The notes beneath the pieces are model-generated. The model was not told the origin of the DNA, did not search any database, and worked only from the letters and a program-made list of their open reading frames with translations. The position numbers and the translations under genes are program-made. 64,000 nucleotides of DNA from contig NC_008009.1 in assembly GCF_000014005.1 (NCBI RefSeq), forward strand, positions 3,472,001-3,536,000, written 5' to 3'. How positions within the stretch are numbered: the stretch's first letter is position 1; each line of letters begins with the position of its first letter. Shown here piece by piece: positions 33,921 through 42,701 of this stretch. This DNA is from Candidatus Koribacter versatilis Ellin345. Lineage in GTDB: Bacteria > Acidobacteriota > Terriglobia > Terriglobales > Acidobacteriaceae.

Positions 33921-35531
33921 TTAATAAGTCTTCCAAACTGTGTCGAGTACGGTGCCGTCCACCCACTTCACAACGGCCACAGGCTGATCGCTTGGTTTCG
34001 TTTTCTCAGGTATGCCACCACAAATCGTTTCGACTTCTTTCTTTAGCTCTCGTATGTCGAGGACTGGCAACTCGGAGTCTTTCACCGACTCAATCAGGTC
34101 GGTCCGCCGCGGATTGATGCAGATCCCTCGCTCGGTCACGACGACATCAATCAACTCGCCAGGCCCGGTCAGGGTCGTAACCTCATCCACCACGACCGGA
34201 ATCCGGTCGCGGAACGCCGGTAGTGCGAGGATCGTGCATCGCGAGGCGAGACAATTCTGCCAGCCTCCGATGCCATGCAGCAGCCGTCCATCCGAGTGGG
34301 TAACGACATTCGCATTGAAGTTCACGTCCACTTCGGTTGCGCCCAGGATGCACGCGTCCACCATCGAAGCGAAGTTGCCCTTGCCGTGATAGTTGTACGA
34401 GGTGAATGGCGACGTGGCTACGTGCCGCGGATTCGAAGCGATCGAGCGCACCGCGTCGAGATCGAACGTCTGGCCATCGAGGATGTATTCCGTCAGGCCT
34501 TCTTCCAGCATTTCGACGAGATACTTCGTCGATCCGCCTCGCACGAAGCTGGCTTTAATGCCCGCCTCTTTCATCATCGGCTTCAGATACTGCACGAACG
34601 CCAGCGCGATACCACCTGCCCCCGCTTGAAACGAGAGCCCGTTGCGCAAAATCCCCGACGCCTTCATGAAGTGCGCAACCAATTCGCTGATGCGCAGCCG
34701 ATCAGGCGAGCGCGTGATCTGTGTGGTACCGCTCACGATCTTGGCCGGATCGCCAATGCTCGGCACCTCGACGACGTAATCCACGTTGTTGCCCTGGATC
34801 TGCCACGGCACGCACGGAAACTGCACGAGATTGTCGGTCACCACGATCACGCGGTCGGCATACATCGAATCAGCCAGCGCAAAGCCCAGTGATCCGCAGG
34901 CGCTCTTGCCGTGGGAACCATCGGCGTTACCGAACATATCGGCCGAAGGCGCCGCAATCACCGCGATATCAATGTGCACCTCGCCATCCTGGATCGCCTG
35001 GAAGCGACCACCATGCGAGCGAAGTACGCCCAATCCGGCCATGTTGCCCTGGGTGCAATAGTCACCGAGCGGGCCATTCATGCTGCCCTCGATGTGATGA
35101 ACCACACCGGACTTCATCAGTTCGATCACTGGCGCTTGCGCAGGGAACGACGCGCTCGGGAACCAGCGCAGGTTCTTCACGCCCATGCGTCCTGCTGTTT
35201 GCAGGACTTCGAGCGCCACGCGATCTCCATCACGCAAATGATGGTGCGACGAAATCGTCATCCCGTCGCGAATGCCGCACTTGTGCAGCGCAGTCTCGAT
35301 ATCGGCAACGCGTTTATCGCCATCCTCTGGATAGTCTGCAGCGCTCCGCACCGGCGGCGCGGCCTTGCGTCCTTCTGGCCGATACTTCCCCACTCCAAGG
35401 AATGGCACCTGCGGCACGCCATTCACAACGGTAGGTACGAGTCGCCCTGCGGCATTCCGAACAAACTCGGTTTCATCTTCAGCAAGCGCCGTAGCTGAGC
35501 CATCCAATACCATTTTCGAATCGCCGCTCAT
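33921..35531 (-). CDS. citF: Citrate lyase alpha subunit (CitF)
   Basis: 536 aa. CitF transfers the acyl-carrier thioester from acetyl to citryl. Family segments: HHHLRDGDRVALEVLQTA near residue 95, AGAGGIALAFVQYLKP, FVRGGSTKYLVEMLEEGLTE and EVDVNFNANVVTHSDG. ATG overlaps the citDE stop by 4 bases. Last gene of the tricarboxylate operon. No citC, citX or citG (maturation) is in view. Confidence 0.93.
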   Translation of the reverse strand: MSGDSKMVLDGSATALAEDETEFVRNAAGRLVPTVVNGVPQVPFLGVGKYRPEGRKAAPPVRSAADYPEDGDKRVADIETALHKCGIRDGMTISSHHHLRDGDRVALEVLQTAGRMGVKNLRWFPSASFPAQAPVIELMKSGVVHHIEGSMNGPLGDYCTQGNMAGLGVLRSHGGRFQAIQDGEVHIDIAVIAAPSADMFGNADGSHGKSACGSLGFALADSMYADRVIVVTDNLVQFPCVPWQIQGNNVDYVVEVPSIGDPAKIVSGTTQITRSPDRLRISELVAHFMKASGILRNGLSFQAGAGGIALAFVQYLKPMMKEAGIKASFVRGGSTKYLVEMLEEGLTEYILDGQTFDLDAVRSIASNPRHVATSPFTSYNYHGKGNFASMVDACILGATEVDVNFNANVVTHSDGRLLHGIGGWQNCLASRCTILALPAFRDRIPVVVDEVTTLTGPGELIDVVVTERGICINPRRTDLIESVKDSELPVLDIRELKKEVETICGGIPEKTKPSDQPVAVVKWVDGTVLDTVWKTY

Positions 35532-36748
35532 TTCGTCTCCTCCCGCACCAGGCCCATACTGCGCGCGCGGTCCACGAGTTTCACTGCTCGATGAACCACC
35601 GGCGGATCAATCATCTTCGACCCCAGCGAGACCACGCCGAGCCCCTTCTGCTGCGCATTATCAAACGCCGCCACAATCTTCAGCGCCCTATCTATTTCCT
35701 GTTGCGACGGAGCAAATGCGGCGTGAATCACCCGCACCTGCAGGGGATGAATGCAGCCCATGCCTTCAAAGCCCATCGCCCCCGAACGTTCGCCCCAGGC
35801 CTTCAGACCGTCCATGTCGCCCACATCCCCGAAGACCGAATCAATCGCCGTAATTCCCGCAGCCTTCGCGGCATTCACCAGACGCTGCCGTGCATACAAC
35901 GTTTCTGCGCCATCCTTCGTCTTCACCACTCCCAGATCGGCGGTATAGTCTTCGAGGCCAACCGTCAGCGCGCAATTCCGTGGCGACGCCTTCGCGATCG
36001 CAAACGCATTCTCAATCCCTAGCGCCGACTCCAGAATCGGCATCAGCCAGATCGACCGTTCGATCTTCTCGTGCTGGCAAATCGCGGTGATCCGCCCATC
36101 AACTTCCGCAACCTGCTCCGCGGTCTCGACTTTAGGAATCAGCATCAAATCCGGCGACTGCGGCACGATCTCTTCGAGGTCAGCCAATCCCATCGGAAGT
36201 TGATTAATCCGCACCATCCGTTCTGCCGCGAGGAAATCCACTGCGCGCAGCGCATTCCGCACCACCAGTCGCGCTGAATCTTTTTCCGCCGCATGCACCG
36301 AGTCTTCAAGATCGAGAATCACCGCGTCGGGCGCATGCAGCCCAGCATTAATGAAGTACTTCGGCTCATTCCCTGGCAGATACAGCCGCGACCGACGCAC
36401 CCGATCCTTTGCGCTCGCTTTCGGTAATGCAATCTGCGCCGGCAAGGCTCGCCGCGCCGTGCCGACTCCCGTCCGCTTCACTGCCGCTTCTATCCGCGCC
36501 GCAATCACAAACGGTAACGCGCCTTCATCCGTGATCTTCAAATACGCGTGCTCCACGCCCAATTGCGCCAGCACCTCGCGGGCCTGTGTCTTAATGCTCT
36601 CGCCGTAATAGATCGCCACGCGAGATTGCAGCTCAATCTCGATCCCACCCGATGTCCGTGGCTCAAATGCTACGTGCAGGTCCGAACGCACGTCTTTCCC
36701 GACGCGTCCAGACTCGCCACGAACCACCGCCTCTGCCGTTGCACTCAT
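35528..36748 (-). CDS. citE: Citrate lyase CitD-CitE fusion (acyl carrier plus beta subunit)
   Basis: 406 aa from ATG 36748 (GAGGAG 9 bases upstream). Residues about 10-100 match the CitD acyl carrier (SDLHVAFEP, GGIEIELQS, ITDEGALPFVIAARIEAAV). Residues about 115-395 are CitE: RRSRLYLPGNEPKYF, DAVILDLEDSVHAAEK, IPKVETAEQ, TVGLEDYTADLGV. In stand-alone CitD the cofactor serine lies in ESSD; here the same place reads VRSD, so one of the two serines is replaced. CitE cleaves citryl thioester to oxaloacetate. Fused carrier and lyase would keep stoichiometry. Confidence 0.88.
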   Translation of the reverse strand: MSATAEAVVRGESGRVGKDVRSDLHVAFEPRTSGGIEIELQSRVAIYYGESIKTQAREVLAQLGVEHAYLKITDEGALPFVIAARIEAAVKRTGVGTARRALPAQIALPKASAKDRVRRSRLYLPGNEPKYFINAGLHAPDAVILDLEDSVHAAEKDSARLVVRNALRAVDFLAAERMVRINQLPMGLADLEEIVPQSPDLMLIPKVETAEQVAEVDGRITAICQHEKIERSIWLMPILESALGIENAFAIAKASPRNCALTVGLEDYTADLGVVKTKDGAETLYARQRLVNAAKAAGITAIDSVFGDVGDMDGLKAWGERSGAMGFEGMGCIHPLQVRVIHAAFAPSQQEIDRALKIVAAFDNAQQKGLGVVSLGSKMIDPPVVHRAVKLVDRARSMGLVREETK

Positions 36749-36812
36749 ACTCTTCACTCCTCAAAAAGGCCCCGCTGCTGGTTGGCATGCCGGGCCTTTG
36801 GTCACCGCTGAC

Positions 36813-38024
36813 CTAGCGCGCGAAAGCTGCGATCGCAGTCTCCACATGCACCAAAATCGCATCCGTTATTTGGACCGTATTCGCCGCGCCCTGCGCCAGC
36901 GACTTCGGCCCGCCCGCAATCCGCATCATGTCGTAGGTCCGAACCTTGCCTTCTTTCACCACGTCAGCAATCGCCTTCCGGATCCGATCTGCTTTCTCGC
37001 TCTCGCCGATGTGGTCGAGCATCATCGCTGCCGACAGGATCATCGCGATCGGATTTACGATCGACGGATTTAACTCGGCATACTTCGGCGCCGATCCATG
37101 CGTCGGCTCAAACACCGCGACTTCATCGCCGATATTGCCGCTCGCCGCAAATCCCAACCCACCCACGAGTCCCGCGAACGCGTCGGAAATCACATCGCCA
37201 AACAGGTTGCTGGCCACGATCACCCCATACTCTTCAGGGTTCTTCGTCAGCCACATTGTTTGCGCGTCAATGTTCGTGGACCACAATGCGATCTCCGGAT
37301 ACTGTTTCTGTACCTGCTTCGCCACTTCTTCCATCATGCCGCTCGTCTCGCGCAGCACGTTCGGCTTCTCACAGATGGTCACGTTCTTGTAGCGGTATTT
37401 CTTCGCGTGCTTGAATGCCGCCTCGCAAATCCGTTGCGCATTCTTCTTAGTGATAATGCGCACCGACACCGCCAGTTCTTCACCCGGTGTATTCGCGAAG
37501 GCCGCGAACTTCTTATGCGATGCCAGCGCAGTACGCACGTTCTCCGGTGGATTCGTCCACTCCACGCCCGCGTACAATCCTTCGGTGTTTTGCCGGAAAA
37601 CGACGACATCCACCTGCGGCTCTTCAAATCCACCGCACGTTGTTTGACGGATGAAATTCAGCGGATTTCCCGGAAACGACAAGCAAGGCCGCATGCACAC
37701 GTCGAGATTGAACAACTGCCGCATGGTCACGATCGGACTGAAGTACGAGAGGCCTTTGCCGCGAAGTTCGGGCTTCAATTCGGCATCGGCAGCCTTCTTC
37801 GGCTTACTCGTGATCGCGCCGAACAGACCGAGCTTGTGCTTACGCAACAGTTGAATGGTACGGTCCGGCAGTGCATTGCCTTCGTTGCACCAGCACTCCC
37901 AGCCGATATCGGCATGCACGTAGTTAGCCTCGAAGCCCACCGCTTCAAGGACGCGAATCGCCTGCGGCAAAACCTGGTTCCCGATCCCATCGCCGGGCAT
38001 TGTCACTACAGTTGGACGAGCCAT
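36813..38024 (-). CDS. Isocitrate/isopropylmalate-type decarboxylating dehydrogenase
   Basis: 403 aa, beta-decarboxylating dehydrogenase family. TMPGDGIGNQVLPQAIRVLE at the N-terminus, VFRQNTEGLYAGVEW for substrate, and SNLFGDVISDAFAGLVGGLG, then EPTHGSAPKY for cofactor and metal. Most likely isocitrate dehydrogenase, but homoisocitrate or a related 2-R-malate cannot be excluded. GCAGGAG before ATG. Between the aconitase gene and citDE. Confidence 0.9.
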   Translation of the reverse strand: MARPTVVTMPGDGIGNQVLPQAIRVLEAVGFEANYVHADIGWECWCNEGNALPDRTIQLLRKHKLGLFGAITSKPKKAADAELKPELRGKGLSYFSPIVTMRQLFNLDVCMRPCLSFPGNPLNFIRQTTCGGFEEPQVDVVVFRQNTEGLYAGVEWTNPPENVRTALASHKKFAAFANTPGEELAVSVRIITKKNAQRICEAAFKHAKKYRYKNVTICEKPNVLRETSGMMEEVAKQVQKQYPEIALWSTNIDAQTMWLTKNPEEYGVIVASNLFGDVISDAFAGLVGGLGFAASGNIGDEVAVFEPTHGSAPKYAELNPSIVNPIAMILSAAMMLDHIGESEKADRIRKAIADVVKEGKVRTYDMMRIAGGPKSLAQGAANTVQITDAILVHVETAIAAFAR

Positions 38025-38066
38025 TTCGTATCTCCTGCCGCGCGCCTCAGGGCCGCAGCGAATCTG

Positions 38067-40034
38067 TTATTTCCCCGCTGCCGCCATTTCGTGCAGCCCC
38101 AACTTCTGCGCCACGAGGTTTTCCACTCCGCCCGCAGCAACCAACGACTGCGGTACGCTTCCCAGCGCCGGGAACGTGAATGTCTCTCCCGCGTACTTCA
38201 GGGTGCTGGTGGCGAAGTCGATTTCAACCTCGTCACCCGGAACGATCGTTTTCTTTTTGTTTGCGACTTGCGCGGCGAACTTCTGCTTCAGCTCCGCCAC
38301 AAACTCCGGCGTCTCAATGCACAGGAAGCCGTTGTTGAACGCGTTGCGCAGATAGGTTTGAGAGAAGCTTCCGGCAATCACCAGCGGAATGCCCTTCGCC
38401 TTAAGGGCGGTCACTGCCTGCTCGCGGCTCGAGCCCGTTCCGAAGTTCGAGCCCCCAACCACCACATCGCCTGCCGATGTTTTGGCCGAGAACTCAGGAT
38501 CGTAGTTCTCCATCACGACCTTGGCCATCATCTCCGGCGTCATGTCTTCGCGATAGGTGTAGTCCTTGCCGTAAATACCGTCGGTGTTCAGGTTGTCCTG
38601 CGGAACGAACACCAAACGTCCCTTCACCGAAGCAGGAAATCCCTCCAGGATAGAAACGGCTTCCGCAGCGCTCGCCGCCGGCACGTATTCGCTCAACATG
38701 ATATTCGGATTGGCGTGTTCGAAGTGCACCGGCCCCGTGATGTACCCAGCCAAGGCGCTTGCCGCCACAACTTCCGGACTCGCCAGATAGCACCGCGCAT
38801 CGCGCGATCCCATGCGGCCTTTGAAATTCCGATTGGTCGCGCTGATGCCAACTTCACCGGCTTCCAACAATCCGGTACCAAGTCCAATACAAGGCCCGCA
38901 ACTCGGCGGCAGCGTAATCGCACCGGCGTCTACCAGCGTCTTCCAAATGCCGCGTTTCTCCGCCTCTTCCTGCACGTGCTTCGAAGCCGGAGCCACGTAG
39001 AACTTCACAGTCTCCGCGATCTTCTTTCCCGCCAGCACCTTCGCCGCAGCTTCCAGATCGCTCACCCGTGAATTCACGCACGAGAGCAGATACGCCTTGT
39101 GGACCGCGATCTTCTTCTCTTCCATCTGCGCGACGGAGTGCATCACTTGCACCGAGTCCGGCCCCGACACATGAGGCGTGACCTGCGCGAGATCGAGCTC
39201 GATCTTGGCCGCGTAAGTCGCATCTTTGTCCGGCCCAAGCGGGGCGCGCGCCCACTTCAACAGCTCCTCTTCGGTGAACTTCTCCGTCCCCTGCCATCGC
39301 GCCACGCCGTGCCGCTGCCGCAGATAGCTGATCGTCACCTGGTCCACCGGGAACCACCCTGTCAGCGCGCCCCACTCGGTGCTCATGTTGGCGATGGAAA
39401 GCCGCTCGTCCATCGTGAGGGTATGCACGCCGCTTCCCGCGAATTCCAGAGCCGCGTTCAGCACTTCATCTTTGTTGTAAAGGCCGGCCAGCGTGATGAT
39501 TACGTCCTTGCCTGTCACGCCCGGCCGCAGCTTGCCTTCGAGTACGACTTGGATCGTCCGCGGAATGCTCCACCAGAATTCGCCGGTCGCCCAGATTGCG
39601 GCCGCATCGGTGCGCACCACTGGTGTTCCGATCGCACCCATCGCTCCATACATATTCGAATGCGAGTCGCTCGCGACAACAAATGATTCTGGCACGACAT
39701 ATCCGCGCTCCACCATGATCTGGTGGCCGATGCCCGTCCCCGCCATGTAAAAATCAATTCCCTGCTCGTGCGCGAACTTTTCGATCAACTTGTACTTCTT
39801 AATGTTGTCGTCACTGGTGTTCTGGATGTCGTGGTCCAGCGCAAACACCGGCTGCCGCGGGTCCTTCACCTTCGTCGCACCGATTGCCTTGAACTTCTTA
39901 AGCACCGCCGAGGTGTTGTCGTGCGTCATCACGTGGTGTGGACGAATTGACAGGAAGTCCCCAGCGCGTAGCTTGCGCTTCGGCCCTTCCGACATGTGCA
40001 GTTGCGCAATCTTCTCAACAACAGTCTGGCTCAT
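38067..40034 (-). CDS. Aconitase or homoaconitase family hydratase
   Basis: 655 aa, fused LeuC/LeuD-type architecture. 4Fe-4S cysteines: LLSCVNSRVSDLEAAAKVLA and PPSCGPCIGLGTG. The swivel domain at the C-terminus holds NFGTGSSREQAVTALKAKGI. ASDSHSNMYGAMGAIGTPV is the usual substrate block. The SCVNSRxSDL form and the length recall fungal homoaconitase as much as bacterial AcnA/B. AGGAGG ribosome site. The neighbours are dehydrogenase and citrate-lyase genes. Confidence 0.9.
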   Translation of the reverse strand: MSQTVVEKIAQLHMSEGPKRKLRAGDFLSIRPHHVMTHDNTSAVLKKFKAIGATKVKDPRQPVFALDHDIQNTSDDNIKKYKLIEKFAHEQGIDFYMAGTGIGHQIMVERGYVVPESFVVASDSHSNMYGAMGAIGTPVVRTDAAAIWATGEFWWSIPRTIQVVLEGKLRPGVTGKDVIITLAGLYNKDEVLNAALEFAGSGVHTLTMDERLSIANMSTEWGALTGWFPVDQVTISYLRQRHGVARWQGTEKFTEEELLKWARAPLGPDKDATYAAKIELDLAQVTPHVSGPDSVQVMHSVAQMEEKKIAVHKAYLLSCVNSRVSDLEAAAKVLAGKKIAETVKFYVAPASKHVQEEAEKRGIWKTLVDAGAITLPPSCGPCIGLGTGLLEAGEVGISATNRNFKGRMGSRDARCYLASPEVVAASALAGYITGPVHFEHANPNIMLSEYVPAASAAEAVSILEGFPASVKGRLVFVPQDNLNTDGIYGKDYTYREDMTPEMMAKVVMENYDPEFSAKTSAGDVVVGGSNFGTGSSREQAVTALKAKGIPLVIAGSFSQTYLRNAFNNGFLCIETPEFVAELKQKFAAQVANKKKTIVPGDEVEIDFATSTLKYAGETFTFPALGSVPQSLVAAGGVENLVAQKLGLHEMAAAGK

Positions 40035-40088
40035 AACGACCTCCTACGGGGTCCCCGGCGAGCGCCGATTTTGCGCTCGTTGGGGTGT

Positions 40089-41498
40089 CTAGCGGTCCGC
40101 CTTCAGCAACTGCATGTACTCCGTCGTGTTCGTGAATGACTCCAGCTTCCACGTCGCATCAATCACGCGTTGCCGCGCGGCCTTGGTCATCACCGGCCCG
40201 GCAAGCGCCTCGAACTTCTCTTCCACATCTTTATCGGTCAGCGGGTTCCGCGGGTCGCCCTTCGGATAATCCAACTGCTTCTCGAACGAACGCCCGTCCG
40301 TCGTCGTGATCTTCACAATCACTCGTTGCAACGCCGGGAAGCACTTCTCGATTTCCGCAGCGGCGACGACGACGATCTTGTGCAGTTGTTCACGAATCCG
40401 CGGATCAAGGATCTTCTTCATCTCGAACTGCAGCGGCGTTACCTGCCTCTCCGCAATTGCCGCAGCAACCACATACGGCAGTGAGTGGTCGGCCGTCTCT
40501 TTCGTGTGCGGAGCGTACTTGCTCGGATCGCTCAGGATGTCCGCACCGCGCGCGGTCGTCCGAATGTGCACCTGCAGAATCTCTTCCGGTTTCAGATTCT
40601 GGTCTTTCACGATGCCCAGCACCGCTGAAATCGGCGTGTGTGTCAGCGCTTCGGTCGGGAACGCCTTCATGCCGCACTGCGTAATCCGCCAGCTCTCGCC
40701 CAGTCCGTCGGTCAGGATGTTGAGCTTCCAGTCAGGACCGAAGACGTGCACCAGACCTTCCTTGCCGTCAATCACGTGCTCCGGACCGGTGTAGCCCTTC
40801 TCCGCCAGCAGCGCCGCGAATACGCCTGACTGCGTCGCCAGCGGATCCACGGTGTTCTTCATCATCGTCAACTTGCCGGCCGTCACGGCGCCTAGCGTGC
40901 AACGTGGCGAAGCTGAAATGCCGATCGCGTGCTGCATCTGCTCTGCCGAGAGCTTCAACATCCGTCCTGCGACGATCGGCGAAACGAACGCCGTCAACGT
41001 CGCATGGTGCCAACCGCGCTCACGAATCCCCGGGAACGCCGCTTCACATAGACGCTGCTCAAATTCGTGTCCAAGCACCAATCCGACGATCAACTCGCGT
41101 CCGCCCGTTCCCGCCCGTTCTGCACCCGCCAGCGCCGCAGGGAAAATGTCCGATGGATGGCACGGATCCTGTTTCCAGTAGATGTCGTTGTAATCCATGC
41201 AGCGGATCATCAGCCCGTTAAGCAACGATGCCGACACTGCATCCAGTTGCTCGCCCGTACCCATCACCGTGCACGATCCCGGCCCCGCGATCTCCGCCAT
41301 CACTTCCAGGGCGATCTTCACGTCGTGCTGCTGATAGCCGCCTAGCGCGCAGCCCACGGAATCCAGCAGGAAGCGCTTCGCCTGGTATACGGCGTCTTTG
41401 GAAAGGTCTTCGAACTGCACGTCCGCGGCCCATTCGGCCATGTGGGCGGTAATCGTTGGTGCGGCAGTCTTTGCGCTCGGCTTCGTAGCAGTCGCCAT
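40089..41498 (-). CDS. MmgE/PrpD family dehydratase
   Basis: 469 aa from ATG 41498 (AGGAGAG upstream; the longer frame to 41657 is Arg-rich and rejected). MmgE/PrpD members dehydrate 2-methylcitrate or decarboxylate cis-aconitate. Family blocks: AKRFLLDSVGCALGGYQQHD, MRCMDYNDIYWKQDPCHPSD (as RCMDYND), GWHHATLTAFVSPIVAGRML, and MKAFPTEALTHTPISA. In a tricarboxylate operon, so its substrate is likely a citrate-like or aconitate-like acid. Confidence 0.9.
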   Translation of the reverse strand: MATATKPSAKTAAPTITAHMAEWAADVQFEDLSKDAVYQAKRFLLDSVGCALGGYQQHDVKIALEVMAEIAGPGSCTVMGTGEQLDAVSASLLNGLMIRCMDYNDIYWKQDPCHPSDIFPAALAGAERAGTGGRELIVGLVLGHEFEQRLCEAAFPGIRERGWHHATLTAFVSPIVAGRMLKLSAEQMQHAIGISASPRCTLGAVTAGKLTMMKNTVDPLATQSGVFAALLAEKGYTGPEHVIDGKEGLVHVFGPDWKLNILTDGLGESWRITQCGMKAFPTEALTHTPISAVLGIVKDQNLKPEEILQVHIRTTARGADILSDPSKYAPHTKETADHSLPYVVAAAIAERQVTPLQFEMKKILDPRIREQLHKIVVVAAAEIEKCFPALQRVIVKITTTDGRSFEKQLDYPKGDPRNPLTDKDVEEKFEALAGPVMTKAARQRVIDATWKLESFTNTTEYMQLLKADR

Positions 41499-41506
41499 AG
41501 TCTCTC

Positions 41507-42097
41507 CTATTTCTTCAGGTTGTTCGGATTCTTGAATGGCAGGTACGCCATGAAGTCGGCGTGATGCACAATGAACGCTTCGGTCGAACGCTTCACCAGG
41601 TCGCCCTCGGCGGCGTGCGCCGCAATGATGTGGCAGACCGCGTCCGGCACGCCGCACTCCAGCGCCAACGCCACGCCGGTAAATGGATGCCGCAGCAACT
41701 CACCGCGCTCGCTTTGCTGCGACTTCCCGCCCTTGATCTCGTACTCCAACAGCTTCCCGACATCCGCCAGGATCGCGCCCGCAATCACCGTATCGAGGTC
41801 GATCTTCAGCGCATTCCCCATGAAGACCTGCATCGCCTTCGCCGATTCGTTGGCGATGTGCACCACGCACCGCTTGTGCTCCATGAATGTCGTAGGACAA
41901 TTTGCGACCAGCAACGTGAATGGAATCGTCTTCAGGTCTTCCGGCGTTAGCGGACCGCGCTCGAAGGCCAGCAGCCATGTCTTGGCCACCGCTTCACGCA
42001 GCGTCGGTCGCTCGATCCAGTCGATTTCCGGCCAAAGATCGTCCAATTGTTCGCGAGTAACTTTGGTTGAAGTCGGAGCTGTGGCTAGGTCGTTCAT
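41507..42097 (-). CDS. HD-domain-like protein with altered HD dyad
   Basis: 196 aa from ATG 42097 (GGGAG upstream). Residues 70-190 follow the HD phosphohydrolase layout: VVHIANESAKAM, then GAILADVGKLLEYE where active members have HDxGK, then HPFTGVALALE and HIIAAHAAEGD. The dyad's His is Ala, so phosphohydrolase activity is doubtful. First gene of the operon, 8 bases before prpD. Function unknown; perhaps a sensor for the pathway. Confidence 0.75.
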   Translation of the reverse strand: MNDLATAPTSTKVTREQLDDLWPEIDWIERPTLREAVAKTWLLAFERGPLTPEDLKTIPFTLLVANCPTTFMEHKRCVVHIANESAKAMQVFMGNALKIDLDTVIAGAILADVGKLLEYEIKGGKSQQSERGELLRHPFTGVALALECGVPDAVCHIIAAHAAEGDLVKRSTEAFIVHHADFMAYLPFKNPNNLKK

Positions 42098-42336
42098 GAG
42101 TGGGCTCCCAGAACGGAGGTCGCGCAGCCCCGGGATCCCTCGCAAACCGTGCTCGGTCCGCTGGAAATGGTGGAGGCTGCTGGCGCCGGGCTCCGCGCCT
42201 AATCACAAGGCAGGCGGGCGGGCAGGCCGGACCATCCCAGCAAGTTTGTATCAATTCCACGGACAAGAGGCTGTGACGCACATCACTAACGTCTGGTACG
42301 CGCGCACACCGCATCGATCAAAGTGAATGTGGTTGC

Positions 42337-42364
42337 CCCACCCTTGTCCGAAGGACAGGGTGGG
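42337..42364. terminator. Hairpin between the tricarboxylate operon and the acyl-ligase operon
   Basis: CCCACCCTTGTCC-type stem with loop GAA (42337-42364), one bulged base. It is after the membrane gene ending at 42387 (minus strand) and upstream of the HD-like gene. Other sequence in this 290-base gap (42098-42386) shows nothing further. Confidence 0.6.
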
Positions 42365-42386
42365 TTGGCGGTTTCGATCGCAGATT

Positions 42387-42701
42387 CTAGCTGTTGTTTT
42401 GAATAAGCATGACAACCGCCGAAAGCGCAGATGCAACGACGGAGAGCCACCAAATGCGAGATCGAAAGGCCGCAAGCAGACCGGATATGACCGCAAGCAA
42501 CAGCAGTCCAAACATCCAGGCTGGCGTGTAGCCGAACAAATTAGGAACGATCCCGATCGGTTTCAGCGAGAGGAGCCAAACCGCGACGGTAATGATTGCG
42601 CCGAAAGCACCCGAGTATTGCGCGAATACGTGCGATTGAACAGAACTGCTCTGCATGGCGGAATCGTAACCCAGACTCATCCAGCACGCCACGTTCGTCA
42701 C
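42387..42701 (-). CDS. Small membrane protein coupled to the acyl ligase
   Basis: 104 aa with three hydrophobic helices (about residues 32-48, 60-77 and 82-100) and a short polar N-terminus. No family recognised. GTG 42701 overlaps the stop of the large upstream gene by 4 bases (GTGA), with AAAGGG just before it, so the two are translationally coupled. It may help place the acyltransferase at the membrane. Confidence 0.65.
   Translation of the reverse strand: MTNVACWMSLGYDSAMQSSSVQSHVFAQYSGAFGAIITVAVWLLSLKPIGIVPNLFGYTPAWMFGLLLLAVISGLLAAFRSRIWWLSVVASALSAVVMLIQNNS

Noticed and set aside
37098-39071. 657-codon open frame on the plus strand
   Set aside because: Antisense to the dehydrogenase and aconitase genes; His/Arg-rich, no family motif, crosses a gene boundary. 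A shadow of high-GC codon use.
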